This document shows, piece by piece, positions 23,600 through 35,598 of a stretch of DNA of 64,000 nucleotides. Numbering within the stretch: position 1 is the first letter of the stretch; every line of letters begins with the position of its first letter. The notes beneath the pieces are model-generated. The model made no database searches. It was not told the origin of the DNA and was given only the letters and a program-made list of their open reading frames with translations. Origin of the DNA: Piscicola geometra (lineage: Eukaryota > Annelida > Clitellata > Hirudinida > Piscicolidae); NCBI GenBank assembly GCA_943735955.1, contig OX030955.1:4651835-4715834 (forward strand), in the 5' to 3' direction. The translations under genes and the position numbers were made by a program.

Positions 23600-23865
23600 A
23601 GAAAAAATTAATTTTACCGTAAATCTTTCTCAATAACTTTTTTTTCATTGTTTTGAGTGGGTTGCCTTGATGAAAGCCTAGTTTGAAGAATTCGTTTGAT
23701 TGCTATGTTTTAATGGTCGTTGTTTTAGTAATTGGCTAAAAGATTTTTAACTAAGCTTCTAACTATGAATAAAACCAATAGTAAACTCCCAAATTGATGT
23801 TTATGCTGATCAAAAAAATGGCTTTAATTTGTTATCGATGTCCTGAATTATTGGTTTTCAAGTTC

Positions 23866-23929
23866 TTGTGTGATCAGTAAATGTTATGATATTTAAATAA
23901 CATTTTTGTTAGATTTTTTTAACTATAAA
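23866..23929 (+). repeat. 64-bp direct repeat, unit 2
   Basis: Second unit of the repeat at 23536-23599. It is followed at once by a partial third unit (TGTTATGATATT at 23930-23941), which suggests slippage or a tandem duplication that began inside the unit. Confidence 0.85.
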
Positions 23930-23941
23930 TGTTATGATATT

Positions 23942-26900
23942 AAAGGATTGTGTAAACTGGCGAAAAGATTGGATGCCAGGGAGATTGATGGGTGAAATAG
24001 GTCACAATTTCATTTACTTAATTTTAACACATTCATGAAATAATAGGATTTTGTAAATTAAAAAAATAACATTTAATTTTAAAATTGGTAAAATTTTATC
24101 ATGAAATATGTTCTAACATGGTTTACGCTCATACGAGGGGCATATTCTATCCATCTATGCTTCTGTTTCACACAAAAATAGTGAAGATGGTTTCAAAAGA
24201 ATTCAATATAAACAGAAAGTCATGACAAAGGTTAATTTATTATAAATAAATTTGAATTCCTAAAAATTATAACTTACATTTTAATGGACATTTTATTAAT
24301 AAAAGGACTCTCAAATATTTATGAAAGACTTTTCCAGAGTTTTAAAATATTTCAAAAAAAACAAACTTTGTTTTATTCACACACGTAAAAATGTGTAGCT
24401 GGAACATAGGCAGCTACGCATAGCTAACATTACACTAATTGTTCTATATATTGAAAGTATTTGATTAATTTCTTTGCATCAGGGGTATGAAACTGAGATA
24501 TTAACAAAGGTATGGAGCTAACGTGACTCGGAGTAGCAAGAGAAATTTCAAAAGTTCTTGGCACATTTTTTTACTATCGCTGGCAAACAGATACTTCTGC
24601 ACCTAGATTTTTTTAAAATCTAATAATAAAAATTCAATAATAAATAAATAACAATCTGGTGCAGATGATAAGTTAGATATTTTAGTGAAATAGGAGTTTC
24701 GGAAAGGTTTCGCCATTAAAATAGAGTATTTTACTAAAAATGATATCAACAATTTTATTATATAAAGAGTATTATAAAATTTAAAATCAACAGTATATAT
24801 TGCTTGAACGGTCATATTGAATTAAAAAAAGATGAAATGCGCACTTATTAATTTTATTGGTACCTAAATAATACTCAAGTCCTGTGTTTTTGACCCGTTG
24901 CTATCCCTATTTTTTTACACTATTGTATATTATTTATATTTAATTGTTTTTTTAAGTAATTTGAAATATAAATTTGTAAAAATATAATTAACTTTAAAAC
25001 AGAAAGTTTCATCTAAAAAACTATCCCCAAAAACGGTAGGTGAGGATTTCAAGCCTGAAATAATTTACCTTTTTAAATCACGATGCCTTGCACTGTGAAA
25101 CCAAGTTATTTTTATAACTCTGGGATTTTGCCGACTTTATTATCACGAGGATAACAGTGAAGAAACCTAACTTAACAAGAGGAAAACATATTTTTATGAA
25201 TAAAAAAGATGTTCTTAATTAAAATACAGTAGCCAGAAATTCGATTGGAGGCTTTGACGCATTTGGTGTCTCAATTCTCGTTGATATACTCGTAAAAAAG
25301 TTATTTTACTGCAAACATCAAATAAATGGAACTGGGCATTGAAAGAATCAGTGGGAAATGTTTTTTAATGAAAGTTTCTAGCAGTATTTTATTTAAAAGA
25401 TATTCTTAAAAAAGTCGCATAATTCTGAGGATGATAGGCTTATGCTAACAAAGATAAAACCAAGAAAGGTATCTACAAATATCCCGTGGTTGTGCTTCAG
25501 AATATCTTTGTCGAATCTGTGAATAAGTAAGTGCACTTTCAGAATGTAAAGAGTATGTGAAAACGAGTCAAACTATAAATAAAATAAGAACTCCGATCAA
25601 GTCGCCTTTTAAGTTTCTTTCACGCCCATATGAATTTATTTACGCATTTTATAAATTAAATTAACAATTAAAAAAGTTTCTAAAGCTTTTTTGAAAAAAG
25701 TTAGCAACTAATTTATAGACCTAAAAACATAAATTACACTGAAAATTTGGTATTTTTCTCTAGGTGAAATGCACTTTACAATTGTTTCATAGAGATAATT
25801 AACGTTACGAGCTCAATTTTTCATCCAAGCACCTAAAAGTTTCATTGTCTTGTCTTTTCTTTATTCGAGGTTACTCAAGCATTTTCTCAAGGTTCGTTTT
25901 AATATGCCCCCATGTAAGATGATAAACAACCCTGGTGCAGATTATAAGTTAGGAGTAAGTAGTGTCTTTGAAAGAATTCTAGAATTTGTTGAAAAATAAT
26001 AAAAAGCATCTAAATGATTTTTAACTTGAGTTTGCCGAAAGTAAACAATCAAATAATTTATCAAATTTTAAAAAATTCTGTTGAGACTAAGACAATAAAT
26101 TGAAAGCTTCTAATATCAGTTACAAGCGTCTGGTACAAAATATAATTTAAAGATTTATATCAAAAATCATGACGAAGCAATTGAGTTTCAAAACAACAAA
26201 TTAAGAAAAAATTGCATTTTTTAGAGATCTTGCTAAAAACTTTTAATAAATATAATGTACTAGTTAAAAAAAAACTTTTTTAAGTGTTGAGCCAGTACTT
26301 TAAAACACTTCTATTCCAAAAACCGCTTTTTATGATGGCTTCTGCACAAGATTCTTTTCAACACATTTTTTTATAGTATTATTTGGCCCTAATAGAGAAA
26401 AAACTTTTATTTTCTTCATTCAAATAAGCTTCATTATTTAAGTGCAGATGCTTCAATCATCATGATAGAGATCTTAATGAGAATTTTACTCGAGATGCTC
26501 GCCAATCAAAACCATTGAAAAATAGTTTAACCTAGTTTTTAAGGTTTAAAAACACATTAGTGAAATTAAATTTTATCTGTCTAAAATAATGAAATTATAT
26601 CCTGAAGTTTGGAAAGACGAATAAAAGTTGAGTTCAAATTCTCTTAGAAATAAAAAGTTAAAAAAAGGTGTAAGCGTCAAAAAACTGAAGTAATAAAAAT
26701 TTTAATTTATTTATATATAAATCACCTCTTAGTAAACTAATATTGGAAAAAAATATATTTGAGAGAATTCTACACAATGGAGCCATTTTTAATACTTTTA
26801 GGAACACAAAAACTAGATTTGACTTATTTTCATCTTGTGATATATTCAATGTTTTTGAAGAATTAATTACAGAGAGGTTTTCCAATTCGATTCAAAATGA

Positions 26901-28506
26901 AGTTTCTCAATTTCAATAATTCTATATTAGATAAAATTGAAAACAGTTTATTTTGTGTCTTCACTTCTTGAATGCTTCTCCCTACTTATTATTGCCGATA
27001 GCCTCTTTTGTTTATTGTCGTTTTTATCATGGTGTTTTCTTTTTCTCTCTATACGGCATAAATACGCAAATACATATGTGTTGAGCTTCGTAATTTATTT
27101 TCGTTCAAAATATTTACTTGCACAACTTTTAGACGGTTTATAGCTGTAGTAGATTTTAAGTGAGAAATATTTTGTCTACTCAACATTCTTTGCTTAGCAC
27201 ACACACAAAACTTTAACATTTTAATTTCATCAAAATATTCAATTTTTCATATATTTGATTTCGGTTTTTACTTTCTGGATCGACATTTGGGGAAAAAATT
27301 AGACTGAATCGTGAAGGAAATACTGTCCTAGGCTGAATTGTCCACATACCATGTTTTTATTTTTTTACAATTCACTACTTATTATTCAAATTTGTTTTCT
27401 ACCTTTTTCTTTATCTTTTTAGAAGAAAAAATACGGTAATTTTATTACCAAATTTTTTTATTATCAAATTGTACATCTGAATAATGTGTTTTAAAATGGA
27501 AAGTCTGGTTTTTCTTCAATGCCAGTAAGTTTAAGTGTTATTCTCTCTCATCCTTCAAATGAAATCTGTAACGAGCTTATATATCAGACTTTTTGGTTAG
27601 CAACATTTTTCATTTATGAAAATTTTAAAATTTAAAAAACAAGTTTACAATTTTAAATATTTGTAATCATACATAATACACACCTAACAAGTGTTGGGCT
27701 GTTCAGATCAAATCGAACAACCTAAATGCATTTTTCGAAAAAAACTTTAGTATTAAACTCATTTCATCAATTTCTTCATTGTTTTTTCATCATTAATGCC
27801 TTCTAAGTTTTTTATCTTTGAATTCTAAGAACTTTCCCTACAAACCACAAAATCTCCTGCCATTTGAAAATGACGCTAAAAAAGAAACTAAAACTCATTG
27901 CCATGACATAAATATTTCACAAAGTATTCAAAATAAAAACTGATCAGCTACTGCAACATTATAAGAAAATTTCATTCCAACTACATTAGCAAGATTCCAC
28001 ACATAGTCAACAAATTGAATTGCGATTTTCTTTGAACAATTTATTTATACCCTGATTATTCTACATCTATCAAATTTGTAAAATAAATTCCTTCACAATC
28101 TACTTTTTTTCTATGCCCTCTCAATCATTTTTATCCCAGTATCAGCATATTTCATTAGAACCATACCTCATTGTTGCATTTTGTGGTTTGTTATCTATAA
28201 GCCCATTTTTAATGTTGGTATGAAAGTTTTGCGCCTATAGATCTTTATTTAGTATTTCTCAGACTACTTATAAATCGAACGTTTTCTTGATTTTCAAAAG
28301 CTATTATATGTTAAGTAAAAATTGGAAAACAAAGAAAAGATATTTGAATGAAATGAAAATAGTAAAACTTATGAAGTTTCAAAAAAAAAATTTATGTTAT
28401 TTGTTCTGACAAAGCTACTTGAAAATCATAAAATCAATCGAAGAACCTGTTATTTTCAGAGATACAAATCAATTTATGTAGGAGAAAAACTTTTGCATAG
28501 TATTCT
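23942..28506. other. AT-rich intergenic DNA
   Basis: No gene supported. A 28-bp near-match (CTGGTGCAGATGATAAGTTA at 24657 and a variant at 25931) is the only internal repeat noticed. Open frames at 24603-24815, 26658-26885 and 26937-27143 are unsupported. Confidence 0.4.
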
Positions 28507-29386
28507 ACTACCTAATATTATTTCGTCATCTTCTCTAAACAGTCAAATTTATGCTGACGACTCCTATATTTATACATCTTTTACTTACTCTTCTCTTGAC
28601 CTTACTGTTAATAAAATAACTCTCTGTCTTCAATCTATAATCTCTTGGGCTTCTTCTATGTTTCTCAAACTTAATCCGGACAAATTTGAACTCATATATT
28701 TCAATAAAAAATCAAAGTCTTTACTATCTCTTCCTTCTTTAGTTTTGCCTCCCCCCTCTTCACTCTCTCTAAACCCTTCATCTTCTATTCGTAGCCTTGG
28801 TTTTATTTTTGATTCTAACTTGTCTTTAGCTCCTCAAATTCTATCTGTCTCTAAATCTTGCTACTTCCACATTCGTCGTATTAAACAGCTTCTTCCTTTT
28901 CTCGATGATCCTACCCTACAACTTCTTGTATCTTCTCTAGTTCTGTCCAGGATTGATTATTGCAACTCTCTTTACTATGGTCTCCCTAATACTACTTTGG
29001 CTCCTCTAAATAAAACCTTCAATTGTGCTGCTCGTCTTGTTGCTCGTGCTCCTAAGTTTTCTCACATTTCTCCTTATCTTCGTTTGTTACATTGGCTACC
29101 TTTGAGATCTAGAGTGACTTTTAAAATATGCCTAAATATGTTTAAAATTCATAACTGTAATGCTCCAATCTATCTTTAAAATCTAATTAAAAAAAACCCT
29201 AAATCTGGTCTAAGATCATCCACCTTTAATCGTTCTTTTCGTTTTCCAGTTAAACACTCTTTTGCTAAACGTTCTTTTTCTTACTGTGGTCCTCTTTTAT
29301 GGAATTCTTTACCTTCTTCTTTAACTTCAACTAAGTCACTCATAACTTTCCGTCGAGGCCTGAAGACGTACTTGTTTGGGACGTGA
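28507..29386 (+). pseudogene. L2/CR1-like reverse transcriptase C-terminus, one nonsense mutation
   Basis: It opens with a segment ending in the catalytic box YADD (QIYADDSYIY), followed by LKLNPDKFELIYFN, IRSLGFIFDSNLSL, SRIDYCNSLYYGLP and LHWLPLRSRVTFKI, the standard order in L2/CR1 polymerases. TAA at 29177-29179 interrupts the frame, but the same frame continues for 68 codons through GPLLWNSLP and LKTYLF to TGA at 29384-29386. The family normally has YLQNLI at the break, so a single CAA-to-TAA change is the likely lesion. The fingers/palm region before YADD and the endonuclease are missing, so it is inactive. Confidence 0.87.
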
Positions 29387-29456
29387 TGGCTGAGCGCTTT
29401 TGTTCACTTAGTAAAGGGCGCTATACAAATTATTAGTGATTGATTGATTGATTGAT
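28507..29456 (+). mobile_element. 5'-truncated L2/CR1-like LINE with (TGAT)n tail
   Basis: The 3' end of a non-LTR retrotransposon: reverse transcriptase C-terminal region (28507-29386), a short 3' UTR containing GTAAAGGGCGCTATACAAAT, and a tail of five TGAT units at 29437-29456. Tandem 4-base tails are typical of L2/CR1-type LINEs. The same 3' UTR and tail end the unrelated bodies at 35599-36223 and 48690-49240. The 5' boundary is approximate, set where recognisable protein similarity begins. Confidence 0.87.
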
Positions 29457-32274
29457 ATTCTCTATTTATTGGAAAAATGTTGATGCAATGATAGATCCTA
29501 CAACCTATTGAAATTTATACAATACTGAATCTTGATGATAGAAATATAAGAATATTAACAAACTAGAAAGTATTTTAGTGTAAAATAAAAATATCAAACT
29601 ATACTTCACTCCAGAAATTGAATTTGGTTACCATTTTTATTCCAACCTTTGAAGTAATCTTAACTTTAATTAAAGCGATAAACTGATTTCTAACAACCGA
29701 TACCTATTTTATTTGTCAATAAAACGTTTTTAAAATATTGTTAACCATTTTTCTAACTATCTATGTTAATATATTTATAAAACTATAAAAAAAAATTTTT
29801 TTTTTTATACTTCATTAGTTGATTTCTTGTATTGATATATTAAAAAACTCAAAAACTGAATAAATAGTTTGAAAATTGATAACAATTTAAATTAAGTTTG
29901 AAACATGTTGTTTATTTTTCTATTAAAAATGAAACGGGTTAGAACTATTGTTAAACCCAAATAATAGTAAAGCACTCACGAAGTGTAATTGACGTTTTCA
30001 CAGCACGGTTTACCTCTTGGTACAATTTAATCAGACATGATTCAAAAAACTAGATTATATATTTTATTTGTATTTGATTAATTTTTATAAAATTGAATTT
30101 TGTTAATAATTTATATGTTCAATTTAATTTTTATTAAAGCGCAATAAGGCACTTAATTCCTTTGAATTCGAAAAAAACGATTTTATGTGTAAGATTGATA
30201 AGATTCATATTTGATTTGAAATACAACAAATTAATTGGACGATAGTAACCTGAAGACTTTTTGTCCTTTTAACTAATGAATTTCTTTTGATGCCTAAATA
30301 ATTTATATTTAAATAGTGCTTAAGTAAAATAAAAAGTTTGAATAATTTATATTTATTCATTAAATTAAATTAAATAATTACAAATATTAATATTTAAAAA
30401 ATAAAAAAAACTATTCAAATATTTTGTAACATATTGGTATTTACGGTAAAAACTTTTTTAAATTATATAATTATACTACTCTAAAGTTCTAATATTTTTT
30501 ATAAAATTCAGTTTTAGCCATAATATATTCATCATTTTTAAATAAAATGGATTTCGGGAAAATCATATGGAATCACTAATTTTCATCAACAAGGTGTCTG
30601 GAATCTTGCATTAATCAGTTTTTAGGGTATGTTTTATATCTCGGCCTGGAGGGTCAAAAATACACTAAATTTGGTTTGAAAAACTTTTTGGTAAGATTTA
30701 ATTTTAAAATAATTTTGTTCAAGCATTGCAAACTAGACACTTATAAATTATTTTTATTGAAATGCATTTACCACGATTCAGTTTAGTAGTTCTTGAATTT
30801 TTTGTAGCCATGGACTACTTGGCATTTTTAATAGTCTTCTCAGCCCACTTACACCAAGCAAGAAAATGGAAGACCATTAAGTTTTTTTTGTGAACTTCAA
30901 AAGTTATGTTGCACTGTTCAGGATTAATGAGCCGTATGAGTTTGTTTTTAATAGCTAACAATTAAATCAATAGGACGGATAATTTCAGTCTGAGCAATTC
31001 ACAAGAAAATAGAAAATTTCAAAAGATTCATAATAATAATATGAATAAACCCGCAATTCAAATATACTAGACAATATTTTTTTATTCATCGTCGCTTCTT
31101 CGACTTGCATGAATTGTTCACAGTGATGACGTGGTCTTTAATATCACTTACTTCATCGGATTCACTGTCTGAATGATCTAACCTTTTTTCCGCAATTTTT
31201 TTACATTTAAAAAAATAAATATTTTATGAAAGATTGTTTATTTTTACTTATTGCTTTTTAAAAAATACAAATAATTAAACTTAAAGTAGTAAATAATCCT
31301 TTAATACTACAGAATGAATAATTTTAACTATTGAACTTTTTACTTCTACTCAGCTTTAGATTCATTTATTACCAAAGATTAATTAAACTAAAATTAAACA
31401 ACTACCAAGCAATAAAATGAAATTATGACTTCAAAAATTATGATTTAGTTAGATTATGTTTTTCATAATACAAAATTATTTCTCATTTTTTTATCAATAA
31501 CATTTAATAATAATAAAACAAATCATGGACCGCTGACCAGATTTTTTAAACCACAACTTCATGATGCCCGTATATATCCAAATTGATAGATGGAGCAGCA
31601 AGTAACTGAGTTTTTATAGGGGTTGTTTAAATATTAAAATGAGTCATAAACCTTTAAATATTTGAAATATTTTTGAAAAATATAAATGAATCTTGAAACA
31701 ATAGTCTTGAGCAACTTGTTTTGATATTTAGTCTGTTTACTTGAAACCGGACTTATTTATAACTCATTAAATCTAGAATTTGCTGACGTATATTTAAGAG
31801 TAAAAACATTCATTTGAGTTATTTTCATTTTAACAAATGAAATATTGTATTAATATATGAAGCGAGTTATAGGAGAGGCTGTTTCAGTTCAACTGTTTTC
31901 TCGGGTCTAAATGCAGATCGTGTCACGTCAAAATAGACAGCTCCGCTTGCGGAATAAAATTATTTATGGATCTAGGTACATAAAAGGTGTAAAAAAACTT
32001 TCAGACAATTGAGACAAATGGGAAACTATGGTTATTTATGAAAGTAAGTTAAAGTTGCATTGATCCAACACTTGAAATATCTTTTTGAAGATTAATATTT
32101 TTTTCTTTCGCTTACACCCTTTTTCATTGAAAAGTTGAATTTAAAAAGTTTTGTTACTTTTTTTCTAATAACATTTTTTTTTCAAAGTTTACTATTCATA
32201 TCAGATAAAAAAATCATTGTTGATTTCAAGAAAATAAAACTTACCTAGAATCTCTAATAGAGTTTAATATTTTT
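29457..32274. other. AT-rich intergenic DNA
   Basis: No gene seen. The segment 30780-30900 and a short phrase at 31525-31545 (ATGGACCGCTGACCAG) hint at hAT-like debris, but no paired ends or target duplications were found. Confidence 0.4.
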
Positions 32275-32480
32275 ACGCTTTAACCGCCTTCATTAAATTT
32301 TATTACTAAGGCATCTTGAAATGGAAGTCGCCGAAAATAATAGTGATGATGGTGACCTTTGAATGATGTTCATGATGACGATTCGAGCGTTGAAAAGTTT
32401 AGGGTGGTGGTGGTGAAGAATATGAAGTGATGGACAAAGTGATACTGCTGACGTAAATGGCAGTGATGTTGATGGAAGTT
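32275..32480 (+). repeat. Repeat E, copy 1 (GAT-rich)
   Basis: Matches the reverse complement of 42600-42810. The shared core is CTTCATTAAATTTTATTACT (TTGCT in the partner), then a GAAGTCGC block, then TGATGATGGTGACCTTTGA and TGTTCATGATGA. Both copies carry an ATG-initiated frame of exactly 13 codons ending at the same TGA (32323-32364 here): MEVAENNSDDGDL. The region downstream is rich in GAT/GGT triplets and diverges. Origin unknown. Confidence 0.65.
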
Positions 32481-33762
32481 TGGGTGTTTAAAGGGCGTAG
32501 GTTGAAAGGATTCTCTTTTATAAACTGAACACTATAAAGAAAATGTTGATGATAATAGTTGGGCATGACGCTACTTCCATTAAATATGTTTAAACTCCTT
32601 ATCGGCTGACGAAATGACTTTCGCTAAAAGCAAAATTCAAAGTAAAAGTTTAAATTTAATTTGAGTATTTAGAGAGCTTGACAGTTAATATTAAAGTTAA
32701 CTACATCTCTTTTTTAAATAATTGCGTAGGTTTTTGTTGGCTATTCATATTTTTTAAATATCTTCAAACTGTTCCACAAAACTTTTATTTATTTAAAATA
32801 CGTTTCAATGAAAATTTTCACAAAAGTAAAAAGGAGTATTTAAATCTTTTATTTTTTTCTATATTTGAAAACTTATATTTTTTTACTATCTTCTTTAAAA
32901 ATAATTTCCTGAACTTTAGTTTTATTTGGTTTTATTTTAATTTTTTTAAACGATCATATTCATCCTTTACATTATTTTGAAATCCCTTTTAATGGACATT
33001 TGCAATAACATGTTTTTATTATAACCCTTCTCTATTTCTTTTCAGATAATGTAAGAAATAATGTTTGATACTTAAAATTGTAATTATATATCAGAATTTA
33101 TATGAAATATAAAGTTTTTCCATCCTATAAAACTTCCATTATTTCTTTTTCTTTCTTTTTTGTAAAAAAAATATTTTATTAAAAAATTGGATAATTTTTT
33201 TTTCGATCAAAAAAGTTAAGAAATAATTTTTAAAATTATTTTTAACGAACTTCAGTTATGTAACCAAAACGAACTCAGAAGTAGTTCAATGGTTTAAAAA
33301 TTAATAGATTTTTAATATTTTGTAATTGAATGCTTGAACAACAAGCAACTTTTTTCCATAAAATACAAAAACTTGAACGTCTCCGTAAATTCATTTTCTT
33401 TCCCCAAATCAATAACAATGTTTAACGTGGACAGTGAATCAATGGTTACTTGTTTTAAAATATTTAAAAAAATAATAATGAAAATAATTTTTGATATTAT
33501 TACAATATCACTGAATTATCACGTTATTATCTAGTCGAAGAACAATTTTTAAGCCCAACTTGAAGCCGCGTCTATACAAACATCCAACTGCAAAAATACT
33601 CTCCTCGCTGCATGTTTGTCTTTCTATAACTTTTTTAAACATTGACTTCAATTTAAAAATATACTTTTTCAAATTTGTGATTATATATTGATAAGTATTT
33701 GATGATTTTTATCTTTAGGTGTGTGATTGGCTTTTCAATATATTGTTGTGGTTGAGTATTAT
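32481..33762. other. AT-rich intergenic DNA
   Basis: No gene supported. The 100-codon open frame at 32678-32980 is mostly F, N, L, Y and K, as expected by chance in such AT-rich DNA. The piece 33541-33762 borders the truncated piggyBac and is not piggyBac sequence. Confidence 0.45.
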
Positions 33763-33767
33763 TACTC

Positions 33768-35057
33768 ATGCTTTCAGGTTATGTTCCTTTGGCAAACCGC
33801 AGGATGTACTGGGAACAGAGCGACGATGTACACAATCTAGCTGTAAGCAATGCTATGACTGTCAACAGATTTGAAGAGTTATTAAGATATTTGCATTGCA
33901 ATGACAACGAGAAAATTAATAAGTTAGACAAGATGGCCAAAGTGCGTCCATTATTTGATGCTATGAATGAAAGATTTCTCAAATTTTGGCCCAAAGAATG
34001 TCATTTGGCGATTGATGAATCAATGGTGCCATATTATGGAAGGCATTCATCAAAACAGTTTATCAGAGGAAAACCCATAAGGTTTGGATATAAAGTTTGG
34101 TGCTTAAATAATAGGCTTGGGTATTTGGTAAATTGTAACCCGTATCAAGGAGCCTCTGAAGAGTTCAATAGCGAATTAGGACTTGGTGGATCGGTGGTAT
34201 CTAAACTAATAAAATGCTTACCAAAAGACACTCCATTTGAGTTATATTTTGATAATTTCTTCACCTCTTTTAGGTTGATTGAACAGTTAAAAAATAATAA
34301 TATATTTGCAACTGGCACAGTTAGAAAAAACCGGATAGAAAAATGTCCAATTCAAGATGTTGAAATAATGAAAAAAAAGCCAAGAGGAGAATATGACTAT
34401 TTATTGGATGAAGAATCGAATATCATTGTGGTAAGGTGGAATGATAATAGCGTTGTTACTTTACTTTCAAGTAATCATGGAGTGGAGCCTATAAAAGAGG
34501 TGAAAAGATGGTCAGCATCTCAAAAAAAACATGTCCAAATTCCACAGCCTTTCCTTATAAACCGATATAATCATTACATGGGTGGAACGGACCAAATGGA
34601 TAAAAATATTGAAAATGTTAGAATAAATATAAGGCTAAAAAAGTGGTGGTGGCCTTTATTTGGTTTTTTAATTGATGCCTCTGTCCACAATGCCTGGTGC
34701 ATTTTTAAAAAGTATAATAAAAATGAAAAATTTACATGTGTGCAGTTTAGACGTCAGGTTGTGAAATCAATTCTAGGCCAAATTGATGTGAGTTTTTATT
34801 ATTATTCATGTTAAACTGAAATATTTATAATTTTTTCATATGGTTTCAAACAGATCAAAAAAGAAAAAAAAGGATCCATGAATTTAGCTAAAAGCGTGAT
34901 TGCAGATGTCCGATACGATGGAAAAGATCATTTTATTGGTAAAATTGAAGATGGCCAAAAAAGATGCAAGCAATGTGGAAAGAAAGTGGAAAAGAAATGC
35001 CTTAAATGTAATGTAGCTTTACATTTGGAGTGCTTCAGCATCTACCACGAATCGTGA
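33768..35057 (+). pseudogene. piggyBac transposase fragment, N-terminus missing
   Basis: Exon 1 remnant 33768-34787, then a 66-bp intron, then exon 2 34854-35057 ending in TGA. It corresponds to residues 171-577 of the complete transposase and keeps all catalytic aspartates (equivalents of D253, D332 and D445) and the full cysteine-rich domain. Only two substitutions were found in the 340 shared exon-1 residues: G206E and R427Q. It lacks the first 170 residues, including the acidic N-terminus and part of the DNA-binding region, and its promoter. An internal ATG (M171) could start a 407-residue protein, but that is unlikely to be a working transposase. Confidence 0.9.
34788..34853 (+). other. 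66-bp intron in truncated piggyBac
   Basis: Donor GTGAGT and acceptor TTTCAAACAG are the same as in the complete copy, at the same phase 0 position. Retention of the intron shows that this copy arose at the DNA level and not from a spliced mRNA. Confidence 0.85.
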
Positions 35058-35081
35058 TTACCGTCGGTAGCAATGCATAGC

Positions 35082-35097
35082 GTCCTTTTTTAAGGAC
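35082..35097. repeat. piggyBac palindrome in truncated copy
   Basis: GTCCTTTTTTAAGGAC, equivalent to 3340-3355 of the complete element and in the same GCATAGC context. The other two palindromes were lost with the 5' end. Confidence 0.7.
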
Positions 35098-35329
35098 ATT
35101 TTTTATTTTCATCATAACTTTTTTTGTATAAAATATTTCAGACTAATTTTTTGATTTTATTTGTTAGAATCGGGTTTTCAATCAAATGTTAAAAAATTAA
35201 TTAATTCCTTTGAGTCATGCGTTAATGGGTTAAGAATTGTTAAAAAAAATTGTTTTTTTTTTGTTTTTTTTTCCATTTTTCTTTTTTGAAACAAATATAT
35301 TGGCAAAAATAATGCTAATAAGTTTTTCT

Positions 35330-35465
35330 CCCCTTCTTCTTCAGGTACAGCTTTCCTTCTAAATAGAAGATTATGTGCCAGCTACTGAACGATGGATAGA
35401 ATCGAACTCAAGACATTCAAGTAATGACCCAGTGTCTTGACTATTACACCATCGCATTCACCTCA
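35330..35465 (-). mobile_element. tRNA-derived SINE, copy 1
   Basis: The minus strand has a pol III promoter layout: an A-box-like GATGGTGTAATAGTC (about 35437-35452) and a B box GAGTTCGATTC (35399-35409). Between them is GACACTGGGTCATTACTTGA, and after them AGTAGCTGGCACATAATC. The sibling at 62275-62420 matches across the tRNA-like head and part of the body (ACTGGGTCGTTACTCCGAAT). Two diverged copies with a tRNA-like head make this a SINE and not a tRNA gene; the acceptor and anticodon arms do not fold cleanly by eye. The 3' end is unclear. Confidence 0.72.
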
Positions 35466-35598
35466 TTCAGAAAAGATGGAAAAATTAAACTTTTTCATTT
35501 CTGTTTAAAATATGCTATCTTCCGCCGTGGAAACTGTGGTCAGGAAAAAGATGATGTGATACACCTTTTTTAAACATTTCTAAAGTTGGTTATACTTT

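Larger units (their letters stand above)
33763..35229 (+). mobile_element. 5'-truncated piggyBac copy
   Basis: 1467 bp corresponding one-to-one to 3208-4674 of the complete element in the opposite orientation. The 3' terminal repeat ATGCGTTAATGGG ends at 35229 and is followed by TTAA (35230-35233). The other end is missing: similarity stops abruptly at TACTCATGCTTTCAGG, with no terminal repeat and no TTAA at the break. The copy therefore cannot transpose on its own ends. Very few differences from the complete copy were seen, so it separated recently. One of them changes the poly(A) signal. Confidence 0.94.

Noticed and set aside
24650..25960. Short repeat CTGGTGCAGATKATAAGTTAG
   Set aside because: Only about 28 bp are shared; too short to define an element.
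32678..32980. 100-codon open frame
   Set aside because: Composition dominated by F, N, L, Y and K, as expected from chance in very AT-rich DNA; no domain and no sibling.
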